Shown: positions 23,316 through 34,642 of the stretch, in pieces
Layout: the number at the start of each line of letters is the position of its first letter
How positions within the stretch are numbered: the stretch's first letter is position 1
Assembly (NCBI GenBank): GCA_963920765.1
Contig: OY987245.1
Coordinates: 4,790,727-4,854,726 of the forward strand
From: Ulota crispa
Lineage: Eukaryota > Streptophyta > Bryopsida > Orthotrichales > Orthotrichaceae
DNA length: 64,000 bases
Reading direction: 5' to 3'
The notes under the pieces: model-generated
Seen by the model: only the letters and a program-made list of their open reading frames with translations
What the model was told of the DNA's origin: nothing
The model's database searches: none
Program-made: the position numbers and the translations under genes

Positions 23316-24073
23316 AGGTGGAATCACCCATATCCGATAATTTATCCCCTGAGCGCCCAGCCGTTAGACTTCATTGCAAACAATTTTTCACTAGAAGTTC
23401 AAAAACAACATCTGGAAGAGTTAGCTGTTGATATCGCACGAAGCTTATGGTCCAACCCCATATTCGATCAATATGGAGTTGTCAGTTACATATGGAGTGT
23501 ATTTGGACCAACGTAAAGTCTAGATACACTCCATATATAACTGATAGTGAACTCCATATTGATCAAATATGCAAACTCTGCATACGTATGAAAATTTTGG
23601 TAAGTTTTTGTTGCATGGATCAAAAGATTACAATAGTCAAAGACAACAAATCATAAAATATGGACAAGCCACATTCTGGCATGTGGGGCTTCCAGGGGTT
23701 AAGCGATTCTGCATAAAACTACAAAGAGTTTGAGGCAAAAAAAAATGTTTCCAATGTAGGAAGATAAGAAATATTGGGATTACAATTTTTTCATAATTTT
23801 ATTTGCAAAACTGAAATTATTATGAATTTTGGGAGTCAAAAAGTGTTCCACACCCATTGCCAATGTCAAAATGTATGCAACTCCGATAACAGCCAAACTA
23901 ATTTTAGCTCATTACTTCCTACCTCACTTTGGGACATGTGGCATGACTTAAGTAGCCCCAACCTTGAAAAAGTCAAAAAAACGCATTCCAAAGCACCTAT
24001 CCTTGCTCATGGTGGAAATAGCACACCCTACTAGTTGAGAATGGCGCGTTGTTGGCAATGGGTGCTTCCACCT
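23316..24073. mobile_element. TA-flanked MITE, AGGTGGAAGCACCC family, copy 1 (interrupted)
   Basis: Starts AGGTGGAATCACCCATA and ends with the inverse of AGGTGGAAGCACCCATTGC, with TA on both sides (23,314-15 and 24,074-75). Without its nested 353-bp insert it is about 400 bp, the size of the intact copy at 39,144-39,533, which it matches through the ACTACAAAGAGTTTGAGGCA and GTGGCATGACTTAAGT blocks. Confidence 0.8.
23346..23698. mobile_element. TTAA-flanked MITE (piggyBac-like) with internal hairpin
   Basis: The ends are CCCCTGAGCGCCCAGCC and the inverse of CCCCTGGAAGCCCCAC, flanked by TTAT (left, one change) and TTAA (right, 23,699-23,702). It interrupts the TA-type MITE 23,316-24,073 at a place where the intact copy (near 39,170) has one TTAA. 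Positions 23,455-23,573 contain an inverted repeat of about 50 bp per arm around ATCAATATGGAGT and ACTCCATATTGAT. Confidence 0.82.
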
Positions 24074-24099
24074 TAGTTTTTTTGTTTGCAAAGCATCTA

Positions 24100-24705
24100 T
24101 AGGCAATTTAGCATATTATCACTCTGCCCCTATTATCACTTCTCTATCTTCAAAAATTCATATCTTTTAGGGTTTATTTTCAAATCCAAATTTTGCAAGA
24201 AAGGTCTTAGAGTCCTTCACTAGTGGTGCAATTTTTTTTTCCATTTGACCAAAAATTTGAGAATAAATAGGGTATTAGCTATGAAAAACCTGGTTAGACA
24301 AACAATTTATTGCCCCAACGCCTTAGCTATAGCAATATCAGTTGCAAAATACCAAAAACAAATGAACTTTTTCAAGTAAGTTAGCACTTATGAATGACCA
24401 CATAGGCCAAGGAAAGGAAGAAGAAGTTCTAAGATGAAAATGACAAAATATGATCATGTATGACTATAAAAACTTCTAAGGAAGTGATAGTAGGGCAATT
24501 TCAAATTTGAGCAAAACTTTGACCTTACCTTATTGAAACCTTGATAACTAAGTCATACTTCACTCATGTAGAAATTTAGAACTTGATACAAAACCTTGAC
24601 TTGATTATTTTTTAGATGATACCATAATCATGACTTTTGGTGTATTGTAGAAATTTGTAATTAGTATTTGAATTAAGGCCCAATGATAATAGGGTAAACT
24701 GCATG
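24100..24705. mobile_element. TA-flanked MITE, GGTAGTTTACCC family, copy 1
   Basis: Begins TAGGCAATTTAGCATATTATC and ends with the inverse of CATGCAGTTTACCCTATTATC, with TA on both sides. It aligns along its 606 bp with the nested element at 58,879-59,501 (CTCTGCCCCTATTATCACTT, TTGATACAAAACCTTGACTT and AAGGCCCAATGATAATA blocks). No transposase. Confidence 0.7.
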
Positions 24706-26502
24706 TATTTTTTTTTTAAACCAAGTTGTGCCATAGCCCATAGGGCATTGATATCTATACCACACCCTTTGAGCTATTTTACCACACCTACTACATATGA
24801 CCAATACTACTATAAGTTTTAAAGTTGCTTGGCAATTGAGGCACGGGGTTGTTTGCACATTTTAGAGGTGCCATGCCCACTATGCATGCTTCCTCTTTCT
24901 TGCTCTCTCTCTCACTCTCCTTGATCTTTGATCTTTATCTTGATCTTTGTTTCTCTCTTGCTTGCTCTCTAGACCTCTCTTGCTTGCTCTCTTGCCTACC
25001 AAAATAGTGATGTTTTGCTTGTGGTACACACCTACTATAACATTATAAATATTAGTCATATATACAGTGGTACATGGCTAAGATGAAAGGATTTGGACAA
25101 AAAATCAATTCGTCTTAGGAGACCATTCATTTTAGCCAAGCGCAACTACTTTGAGGTAAGTCCTGGCTTGAATGGGACAAGATGGTCATCTTAGCCAAGC
25201 GTTTTTCTAAAAAGGGTTTGTCTTAGCCAAGCACTGCTGTAGTAGGTGCAGAAAAATAATCAAAATGATGTGGTACAAATATCAACGCCTTGTGTCATAA
25301 TAATTTATACATTCATATAACCTCATTTCTACCCTAACATGACTCCCAAATCATTTTTAATAAAAGACTAGATGACAATATAGCAATATAGTACTAATCC
25401 TTATAGCATATTCAATGCAAGCATAGAATAAAACATGTCCATTACAACGTTAATATTGATTTTTGGCATTTACCAAGTTCACATAGATGTGTTGCATGTG
25501 CTCCAACGTAGGCACGGTTGGCAAGCAAGGATTTTATTGTTAATAAAGCAAGTTCCTCCTCGTCCAAAGAAAAATAATATCCTTGCACACCTTGAAATCC
25601 TCCATTGTTGCCTCTTAGTGGTAACAAAATCTTCTTATACAACATACGAGGATTTAAAAAAATAAAAAAATTTGTTGTAAAAGACAAAATTTACATTGCA
25701 TAGGATCATGAAATAGATTCCATCTTAATCACTTGTAGGATTCCTCAAATTGTAAGAGACCTTGCCTTGTGAAGACAATTATGTGAGATCCATCTTCCAT
25801 TAGAATTCCTCATTGAGACCATCTTTCATTGGAATACTTGTCTAGTTGAGTCCTATGCTAAGATAATCTTAGTTGCAATGGCTTTTCTCTTTACAACAAA
25901 ATGATGAGAAGTAATGTAAGATAGAAATAATCATGAAAACACTTGAGTCAACACTCAAGTCAAAATTGTACAGCTTATTTTTTATATGAAGATTTTCCTC
26001 AAAATTAGATTCAAGAGGATTCTTGTACTTAATTTTGCAAGATTGAATCTTGACTTACATTTTTGGGTTAGACAATTTGTGATTGATGCTTTGATTGTTT
26101 ACTTATTATATATAGAGTGTAATTGGATTACTTAAAATTGAAGTACAAATGAAATTGTACATTAAAATGTGAAAAATGCCTACATAACGCTCTAATGAAT
26201 ACATGACTATAGGTTCACAAGTTTAATGTTGTTCAATCTCGTTCAAACAATTTAAATTTACAACAAAATGTCCCATGAAATATGACCGGTTTCTTTATTT
26301 GATTTTAGATTGTCGCATTTACAAAAATAGATTTTGTGATAACAATGAGTTCATTGGATATAGTCTAGTAACATTGATTACTAGGTAAAGAATATTACTC
26401 TTAGTAACATATTTGGAGGTAAACTTTACAAGGTAAAAAATGCTAGTACTTTATAGTTGATATTTCAAATTTGTTGGTAATAATAGAATATTGAAATGTG
26501 GA
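24706..26502. other. Gene-free AT-rich interval with CT-rich tract
   Basis: A pyrimidine tract at about 24,888-24,998 repeats CTTGCTCTCT and TTGATCTT words. Blocks at 25,730-25,850 repeat 'ccatctt.cattagaattcctc'. No gene supported. Confidence 0.4.
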
Positions 26503-26506
26503 TTAT

Positions 26507-28160
26507 CCCCTAAAGGACCATGGCATTTATTTTGTCAAAAGACACTCAAAATTGTCACCTCTATGGCAAAGAGTAGAAAAGTTTGAAAATGAGGCATTTT
26601 GCATATCTAATTGTAGGATCTTGTGCTAGACTACTATAAGAATGTGTTTTACAAAACTCAAGAACTTTGACAGCACAGATTGGAAGATATATGCATTTTA
26701 AAAGTAAAAAACAATATTTTTTGCACCTTGCTTGACTAGATTTTTTAACTTTGAACATTTTTAACTTAAAACTTTTGCACCACAAAGTTTGGAACTCTAT
26801 TTTTGCATGGTGGGAAGTTGAGTTGGGAATTTTGGGGATTTTTTTTTTAAATACTTAATTTTCATACTTTAAAAAAACATTAGGTAGAAGAAGGTATGAG
26901 ATTGAACAAAAACTTAAATTGCTAATAATCCTGCAAAAGAATTGAAACACAATAATCCCAATGGCAAGATTGTTCTAGAAAGCAAACTTCATCCTCTCCA
27001 ACATTTTTTTTTTGAAAAAATCTTAAACCCGCATTCAAAAATGAAGTTTATAAGTAATTTTTTTAAGAAGATGCTTGAATTGCCCAAAAAACAAGATTGT
27101 CCATAATTTTCTCATAACTAGTCCAAGGTAGTTGCAAGAATGACCTCTCTCTTTTGTTTCAAACACCCTTAGTATTGGTAGTACTAATAGAACTACTGAG
27201 CTTTTGGAATAATTTTAAAAAAAATAAAATAAAATATGGAAAATTTGTAAAGCACTTAAAATAGCATACTTGTGAAAGTTCAGACCTAGAAAAATTTTAT
27301 TCTAAAAGTTATGCACAAAACAAAATCACCTTAAAAAGCCAATTTCTTTCTTGCTTTTCAGAAAATAGTAAAATAGTTCAAAAAAATAAAATAAAAACTA
27401 GCCATTTGAGAACCCATTAAACACATTCACATGGTACAATTGCTTTGCTGAGGAATGTCTTCATATTTTGCCAATGAAGGGAGATAGGATGCCCACTTTG
27501 AGACAATGTAGATGCCATGGAATTTATAATTTTGCAAAACCCTTCTACAAGTGTGTATAAGCATGCTCCATAAACAACATCCTTGATTTATAAACCTAAA
27601 AAACCTTTTTTGGACCCAAAATAGTACTAAAAATCCCCAAAATGGCCAAGGTAGACACCCATTTGGGGGCTGCTTAAAAATAGCAAAATAATTTCAAAAA
27701 ACACCAAAAAATCACTGAACGTCAATGATTTGCATGTTCATGTTACTCTAAAAGGACAAGTCAATATGACTTCTTTTGCAAAAGTTACAAGCAAAAAACA
27801 AGCCGCAGAAGGTGAGGGGGACAGAGTGTAGTACATGTCATTCTTGCAATCACCCTCCAAATGGAATGAATGAAAGCTTCAAATGTAAACAAAGATATAA
27901 TCTATAAGAAAAGAAAATTTAAAAAAAAAATTCAAGTTTTTATAAGAATTTTTTTTGCTACCCCTAGTCCCCAAATTTGTGCTTATTTGGGCATAACTTT
28001 TGCTCCTTGGCATCAATTAGAATAAAAATTATATTCTCCAAAAGCTAATGTGTTTTTCTATCTTCAAAAAAAAAATTCAAAAAATTAAGACAAAAATTGA
28101 GGTTGTAGGTACCTGCCCAAAATCCCATTTATCCCCGTAGGGATAATGGTCCTTTAAGGG
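26507..28160. mobile_element. TTAA-flanked element (piggyBac-like), family A2, with nested insert
   Basis: The ends are CCCCTAAAGGACCATGGC and the inverse of CCCTTAAAGGACCATTATCC, flanked by TTAT (left) and TTAA (right, 28,161-28,164). It is the inverted counterpart of 28,411-29,337; both carry the same blocks in opposite order. The extra 729 bp at 27,127-27,855 is a separate insertion; without it the length (about 920 bp) equals that of its relative. Confidence 0.8.
27127..27855. mobile_element. 729-bp MITE with 5-bp target duplication, nested
   Basis: Inverted ends GGTAGTTGCAAGAATGAC and the inverse of GGGTGATTGCAAGAATGAC lie between two copies of TCCAA (27,122-27,126 and 27,856-27,860). 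The sister element at 28,411-29,337 has a single TCCAA-containing site here, confirming the insertion. The interior is AT-rich and non-coding. A 5-bp duplication with GG-type ends does not fit the common plant families. Confidence 0.75.
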
Positions 28161-28410
28161 TTAAGGTAATGTGTGTTTGATTCTAAACGTGTTTAAAAAA
28201 AATTCCTTAAATGGAACATGACGACAAAGTTTAGGAAGCTATAAGCTTATTATTCAAAATTAATTTCTAAAGGCTAGGGCCTAAGTGTATATACTACATA
28301 CGCTATCTAGAATATTGTACTACTTAATTTATGATCCATTTCATTTGAGCATTATAAAATTCAAATTCATGTTGTTTGCATTTGTCGATAATTAACCTTA
28401 GTGCACTTAA

Positions 28411-29337
28411 CCCGGAAAGGACCATTGTCCCTTTGGAGGACAAATGGGATTTCGGGCAGGTACCTACGGCCTCAATTTTTGTCTTAATTTTTTGAAATTT
28501 TTTTGAAGACAGGAAAACACATTAGCTTTTGGGAAATATAATTTTTATTCCAATTGATGCCAGGGAGCCAAAGTTATGCCCAAATAAGCACAAATTTGGG
28601 GACTAGGGGCAGCAAAAAAAATTCTTATAAAAACTTGAATTTTATTTTTATTTTTATTTTTATTTTCTCATAGATTATATCTTTATCTACTTTTGGAGCT
28701 TTGATTCATTCCATTTGGACTAGTTATGAGAAAGTTATGGACAATCTTGTTTTTCAGGCAACTCAAGCATCTTCTTGAAAAAATAACTTATAAACTTCAC
28801 TTTTGAATGCAGATTTAACATTTTTTCAAAAAAAATTATTGGAGAGGGTGAAGTTTGCTTTCTAGAACAATCTCACCATTGGGATTATTGCGTTTCAATT
28901 CCATTGCAGGGTTATTAGCAATTTAAGTTTTTGTTCAATCTCATACCTTCCTCTACCTAATGTTTTTTTAAAGAATGAAAATTAAGTATTCTTTTTTGAA
29001 ATTTTTTCCCAAGATTCCCAACTCAACTTCCCACCATGCAAAAATAGAGTTCCAAACTTTGTGGTACAAAAGTTTTAAGTTAAAAATGTTCAAAGTTAAA
29101 AAATCTAATTAAGCAAGGTGCAAAAAAAGTTGCTTTTTACTTTTTAAATGCATATATCTTCCAATCTATGCTGTCAAAGTTCTTGAGTTTTGTATGACAC
29201 ATTCTTATAATAGTCTAGCACAAGATCCTATGGTCAAATATGCAAATTGCCTGATTTTCAAATTTTTCTACTCTTTGCCATAGAGGTGACAGTTTTGAGT
29301 GTCTTTTGACAAAATAAAGGCCATGGTACTTTAGGGG
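28411..29337. mobile_element. TTAA-flanked element (piggyBac-like), family A2, inverted copy
   Basis: The ends are CCCGGAAAGGACCATTGTCC and the inverse of CCCCTAAAGTACCATGGCC, with perfect TTAA on both sides (28,407-10 and 29,338-41). It is 927 bp. It lies 250 bp from, and inverted to, the copy at 26,507-28,160. Confidence 0.85.
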
Positions 29338-29341
29338 TTAA

Positions 29342-30297
29342 ATTGAATAACAAAGGTGTTCTTTGAAAGCTAATAACTATTTACAAAACTCCAAAAACTA
29401 TGTCTACTATAAATAATAAGCAATTCAATTTTCTGCTTTTCAACTGGTATATAATGTTATATTTCTTAGGAATTATCCTAATTGTTTATTTCCTATCCTG
29501 TGGATGTGGATGCAACAGCAACTGGCAATTTGGCCACTTAGGATTTAATTTTAAACACCAAGCATTTCCAGTTTTTGGATGTTTGAAAAATCATATTTGA
29601 TGCATGCCCACTTTGTGAAATGCATCTTTAAATGACTTTCTTATAGTAGAAGTTGACCAAAAAATAGTAATTAAACACAATATCTTGTGTGTGCTAAAAT
29701 TGTAGGAAATGCCAAATGAGTGGAATTAGAAAAAAATTGTTAAAAAATAAAAGATATTTGCTTTGGAAATGCATTTAACTAGACATTGACAATTAACAAT
29801 GCGGACATACGTAAGTCAAACACATTGCATGTTGAGAAGAGCACTAAAAAGTATGAATAATGGTGGATTCATATGACAATAAGTGTTTAGAGGCATCCTA
29901 TGAATGGATATATTACGATATTCTCATCATTATTATCGAATTTCAATTTCAGATGATATTGGTGTCAACAACTGAATATCATTCATGCAACACAATGTTT
30001 ACTATAACCAATGTTGTCAACATGAGCGTAGCTTGCTAGCTTCTATTTGCTTAATGTCAAGAGTTTGACAATTACAAAATATCGTGTCTTTAGTCATTTG
30101 TTTGGAACATCTTAACTTGTTTACCTAAAAAAACAGTGGCCTTTCTTTTATATTGTGCAACATAAAAAAATCACAGTGCAAACTCAAATTTTAACACAAA
30201 CTACAAAATATTTGCAATGATAATGTATTTTATAATGCGGGATTTTAAGTAAAGAAGACATTTTTGTATCCATATACTATTCACACAATATGTCTAC
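29342..30297. other. Gene-free AT-rich interval
   Basis: Short open frames only (the longest, 66 codons at 29,400, is AT-driven). No repeat family recognised. Confidence 0.3.
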
Positions 30298-30299
30298 TA

Positions 30300-30516
30300 A
30301 GGTAGGAGCACCCACTATCAACAATATATCTAAGGGCATCACTCTTTACAGAGGTGGTCATTCTAGAGCTTAAATTTAGGTTCATCATAAATAGCTTATG
30401 ATTTTGGATAACAATAACGAGCTATCTATGATGTACCTAAATTTAAGTTCTAGGATGACCACCAATACAAAGAGTGATGTCATTGGATACAATGTTGGTA
30501 TTGGGTGCTCTTGCCT
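30300..30516. mobile_element. TA-flanked palindromic MITE
   Basis: Starts AGGTAGGAGCACCCACTATC and ends with the inverse of AGGCAAGAGCACCCAATACC, with TA on both sides. Nearly the whole 217 bp is a palindrome (arms meet near 30,405), so its RNA would fold into one long hairpin. Confidence 0.75.
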
Positions 30517-30518
30517 TA

Positions 30519-31320
30519 AGTTAGTAGACTTCTAGTACCAAGTTTTTAAACACACAAAATAACACATGTGTTACCAAGTTTTTTATTAAAAAGAAAGAAA
30601 AGAAGCTAAGGGTTTGTTTCTAGAATTGTTTTCAGTTTTCTTGAGCATTGAGCTTGTATTCAATGTAGCATGTGCTTCGTGTATATGCAATCAACATGGA
30701 ACCTTCTAAGGGTATTTTTATCTTTATTTTACTAATATTTGATAGCAGATAACTCACTAGTTACTACTTCCCCGCGAATTAGACGCTGCCAGCGAGTCAG
30801 TAAGCAACAGCCAATAGAATCTGCTTTACATGGTCTCTGGTCACAGAATGAAATAGCCGGAGGTTGTTGGACTATTATTGATGCTGTGTCAAAAATATTG
30901 AAAGCTTGAATAATTACAGAATAGGGTTTAGGGCTGAATCGGTTAATCAGGATTAAATTAAAATCTAGAACATGGTAGAATTATTTTTAAAGAGTTTGAC
31001 GTTAGAGTGTCAGACTGTAGTGGGATGCCAGGCAATCTTGCAGGGGGGGGCAGACTTTTTTCTGCTGCCCAGATCTTTATATGCACATGCCATTGGCCTA
31101 GTATCTTCAGGCAATCTGTAACCTATACAGTGCCTTTCTGTCAGCCAACTTTTTATGCTGATATTTAGAGGAATCTTTCCTCATTATAATACGTTCAACA
31201 AGTCAAGGCAGCTTGGTGTACTGCACATACGTGTTGTGGGGCCAGGGTGGAAATCACAAAAAAATTCCTCCATGCAAAAAATGTAAGAGTTTACAAATTT
31301 AATTTGAATTATATGGACTC
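30519..31320. other. Gene-free interval, partly GC-richer
   Basis: Positions 30,770-31,250 are less AT-rich, perhaps single-copy, with a run of eight G at 31,043-31,050. No open frame of note. Confidence 0.3.
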
Positions 31321-31525
31321 AGAGCATCTCCAGCTTTTCTCACCAAATTTGACTGGTGAAGATATTGCATTTATTTTTGTAGAGGCCTCAAAATTCTAGC
31401 CCCACATCCTTGCACTTCAAACATGTCCGAGAAATAGTCAATTGAACATTTATCAAGGGGAATATAAGATGAAGTTCGTTAACATTACGATGTTTAGTGT
31501 TTTGAAAGGTCATTGCTTGACATAT
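31321..31525. repeat. Fragment of GAGCATCTC-type MITE
   Basis: Starts AGAGCATCTCCAGC and shares the blocks CCTCAAAATTCT and CTTGCACTTCAAACATGTC, in inverse orientation, with the element at 38,566-38,875. Its right end could not be fixed; it abuts the next element. Confidence 0.5.
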
Positions 31526-31845
31526 TAGAGCATCTCCAACAAAGCCCTCTTAGGGACTGACACTCATAAGGAGTAGATGAAAAGTGTTCTGGGCCCTTTC
31601 AAAACCCTCTCCATGCACTCTGTCCTAGTGTGCCTAGCCATGGCCCTCTAGAACACTAATTACCTTTAGTTTAATGAGCTTTAACCTCTATTTTAATGAT
31701 TAAATGTGGGGCAAGTTGAAATGCAAAGGCCACCTTTTTGAAGAGCATGGGTGAAGATCAAGGAGTTTGAGGGCCTTTCAAAAATAAGTGAAAACTTCTG
31801 AATGAGCCAGGTATGACAAACATTGGTGGATAGATATGCTCTTAG
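31526..31845. mobile_element. GAGCATCTCC-type MITE
   Basis: Starts TTAGAGCATCTCCAACA and ends with the inverse of CTAAGAGCATATCTA. The interior holds many C-rich words (CCCTCTCCATGCACTC). The right half is repeated at the window start (1-147). Such ends are common in plant hAT- or Harbinger-like MITEs; the duplication is not clear enough to choose. Confidence 0.6.
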
Positions 31846-32253
31846 GAGGATTCCATGCTATGAGAATATTTTGAGGGGCATGGAGCACTTATCATGCAAG
31901 TATGAAGTGTGTCATACCCTTTGACACCCAATACTAGAGATGTCCTTTGAGTGCTTGGTTTGGTCTACACTTGCTAAGAGGAAATAAAATTGATAAACTT
32001 CTATAAAAAGGACAAATTCTTACTTTACCCTTGATTGTGGACATTTTGACAATGGCTACCTCAACAATAAAAAAAACATTGGGTGAGAAAATGAGTGGAA
32101 TTGGTACGTCCCTCTCAAGGACTTATCAAGTGTGCACAAGGTTAGAAAATGTACTTGCATCAGTAGAATTGTGGATGAAATGTGCGTATAGAGATGATTC
32201 TATCTGTTTTCTACAAAATCATTGTGTTTAGGGATTCTCATAATAAATCCCTA

Positions 32254-32567
32254 AGGTAGGAGCACCCATAAACGTCAAACTAAGGGTTTTGAACATGATG
32301 ACTATTAATAAACAAATAGCAAATCATAGGATTCTATTAGGAACTAAAAAAATATGAGTTTGCACTTTTGAATGTATCATTTAGATACTGTGAAAATAAG
32401 TTGTGAATTTTTAAAGAGCAAACTGCCGTTGCACCCATAACCACTTTTAAGATTTCATGTTCATATGTTGTATATTCTTGTCATTACATCTATTCATTTC
32501 TACAGATTTTCCAAGATTTCAGAAGTGATTGTTATGGGGACACTGACACTCATGAGTGTTCCTACCT
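32254..32567. mobile_element. TA-flanked MITE, AGGTAGGAGCACCCATAA family, copy 2
   Basis: A 314-bp relative of 14,718-15,025, with the same ends (AGGTAGGAGCACCCATAAAC) and TA on both sides. The two copies run in the same direction and agree almost throughout (TTGAACATGATGA, AAAGAGCAAACTGCC and TTGCACCCATAACCACTTT blocks). Confidence 0.78.
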
Positions 32568-32899
32568 TACAGTACAAAATATGGAGCAATTATTAGGGTT
32601 GCTTCATTCACATTAGAAAGTCCAGTTCATGAAAATCTAAGGTCGTTTGACTTGAATTTTCAGCCCAAATGGCCTCAAGAATGGTCTCAAAGCACCTATT
32701 ATGAGAAAAATACAATGGGGTCTTCTTTGTATATAAAAGGCAATAAGGTTAAAAATTTGAGGTTGTAATTATTAAACCTTGAAATGGTAGTATAGAAAGC
32801 CGGAAGGAGACTAAATAGAACTACTGAGATTTTGATTTCATCCTTTGCTACTAAACATGTAAAAGAATCATTTTTATTAAAATAGATGTGTTTATTAAT

Positions 32900-33327
32900 G
32901 GGAATTGATATGTGCACATTGGGGTTGATATTTGCACACCCCCTGGGAGTAAATTACTGATTTCTACCATAAAAAGCTGAATTTGAGAGTTTTGAACTCA
33001 GATGTAGACTTAGAGATCATGATTTAGTCTAGAATCACAAAAACAAGTTGTAATTGAACAACACCCATTGAAAAAGCTTAGTTAGAGGGAAAAGTATTAC
33101 TTTTATTTTTGTTTGTAAAAATGATAAACTTTTTCATTGGATGTTGTTTAATTGCAACTTTTTTTATGGTTCTAGATTAAATCATGGTCTCTAAGTCCAA
33201 ATCTAAATTCAAAATTCTCAAATTCAGCTTTTTGATAGTAAAAATCTATAATTTACTCCCTAGGGGTGTGCAAATATCAACCCTCGGTGTGCAAATATCA
33301 ACGCCCGGTGTGCACATATCAATTCCC
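32900..33327. mobile_element. hAT-like hairpin MITE with 8-bp target duplication
   Basis: Ends GGGAATTGATATGTGCAC and inverse, with a perfect 8-bp flanking repeat TTATTAAT (32,892-32,899 and 33,328-33,335). Most of the 428 bp is a palindrome centred near 33,110. Near the right end, a GGTGTGCAAATATCAAC word is repeated three times. An 8-bp duplication is the hAT hallmark. A second copy lies at 62,979. Confidence 0.78.
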
Positions 33328-33438
33328 TTATTAATTTATATCAAAGAGAGAGACAACAAAAAAATTGCATGGCTAAAAAATCAACCTCCTCATCATTTTG
33401 ATACAATTGATTTAGGACTAGTTACTAATACTTTTAAG

Positions 33439-33758
33439 AGGAATTTGATGGATGCCCCCAAAGTTTGTTAAATTTATGTAAATGCCCCTAGTTTTTCAAA
33501 AATTGCACAAACACCCTAGGATCATAATTTTTGAGGGTTGCTCTGTTATGCACGCCACTTCCTTCATGACCAATGTTGAAACAAGGAGTGCAACAAAACT
33601 AGAAAGAAGCAACTTGCAAACAAAGGGAGAAGGAAATGGCTTGCACAACAGAAGAAATATCTAAAAATCATGGTCCAAGGGTATTTGTGCAATTTTTGGA
33701 AAACTAAGGATATTTGTACAAATATCACAAACTTCAAGAGTATCCATGAAATTTTCCT
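33439..33758. mobile_element. Hairpin MITE, 7-bp-duplication family, copy 2
   Basis: Aligns with 9,246-9,564 and 47,578-47,882: AGGAATTTGATGGATGCCCC at the left and its inverse at the right, with a middle holding TTATGCACGCCACTTCC. Flanking repeats are no longer clear, so this is probably an older copy. Confidence 0.6.
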
Positions 33759-33990
33759 ATCTTTAAATCTTTAAATAGGATTTACACACTTTCAAAAGGG
33801 ATTTTCCTATCTCAACATGATTAATTTCAACATGATTGTATTCTATAGAGGTTAATAAAATTGAACTATGGATGCAAAATTGGTGGCCATAATACATAAT
33901 CTAAACCATCAACTATTGGCTAAGTCTTTATCCTATCCAAAAGTGAAATTTAGTAAAGCAACTACAAGTTATTGTATCCAAATCATCCAT

Positions 33991-34132
33991 CACTAGTAGA
34001 GAATAGGTCCAAATCAAGCAATCCTATCCAACACAAGCATGTCCTCAATAACATGGTTTTGTTCAAAATATTTAAATCAAAACATCCAAATCAACAAAAT
34101 AATCTTGACTTGGGTTTCATTTTTTGGTAGTG
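33991..34132. mobile_element. CACTA-type mini-element, 142 bp
   Basis: Starts CACTAGTAGAGAATAGGTCC and ends ...TTGGTAGTG, flanked by CAT on both sides (33,988-90 and 34,133-35). It is the uninterrupted relative of 681-1170, sharing the AGGTC(T/C)AAATCAAG and CAAGCATGTC blocks. Confidence 0.75.
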
Positions 34133-34642
34133 CATGGAGTTGAAATATGATGCACTATCAATAAGGGCCTAAGAAGCAATTTTTATTGAGTAGTTTACTT
34201 GATGAATTTGCCACTTTCCCGGGTGGATAACTTAACACATTTTAGATTTGAAGTGCGGCATAATATAGAGAGAGGTTTATTCTTTTGAGGTAATAATTAT
34301 AAAAAATTTACAACTAAGAAAGGGTCCATTCACATGGCAAAATTGAGTGTAAGTAATATAAGTAGGTTTTAAACATGTCTCATTACTTTTTTTTACAAGT
34401 AATTGAGGGGCCAGTATCGTAGGATATCCTATGGTCCTATTGTATTTATGGTGGGTATAGGGTATCCGGTGTTCCAATAAGGGTGCCAACTGTTGGGTGA
34501 TGAAAAATGAGGGCAACAAATGTGGATGAATGGTTAGGGTCTACTTCACTTTTGGGTCAAGGTTTCGTTGCTTGGTGTTAGGGTGCACGTTCCAACCTTT
34601 CAGCGTGTTTCATTTGGCTTGTGTGCGATAAGGTTTTCTTAA

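Larger units (their letters stand above)
23230..24099. repeat. About 30-bp tandem repeat (GCAAAGCATCTA), split by an element
   Basis: The unit TTTGCAAAGCATCTA plus a T-rich tail occurs at about 23,232, 23,269 and 23,301, and once more at 24,085-24,099. The TA-type element 23,316-24,073 lies between units three and four. The first two units read CATCTAACTTAG where the third holds the element. Confidence 0.65.

Noticed and set aside
24888-24998. CT-rich tract considered as a regulatory element
   Set aside because: Simple-sequence words (CTTGCTCTCT, TTGATCTT) far from any gene; low-complexity DNA is the simpler reading.
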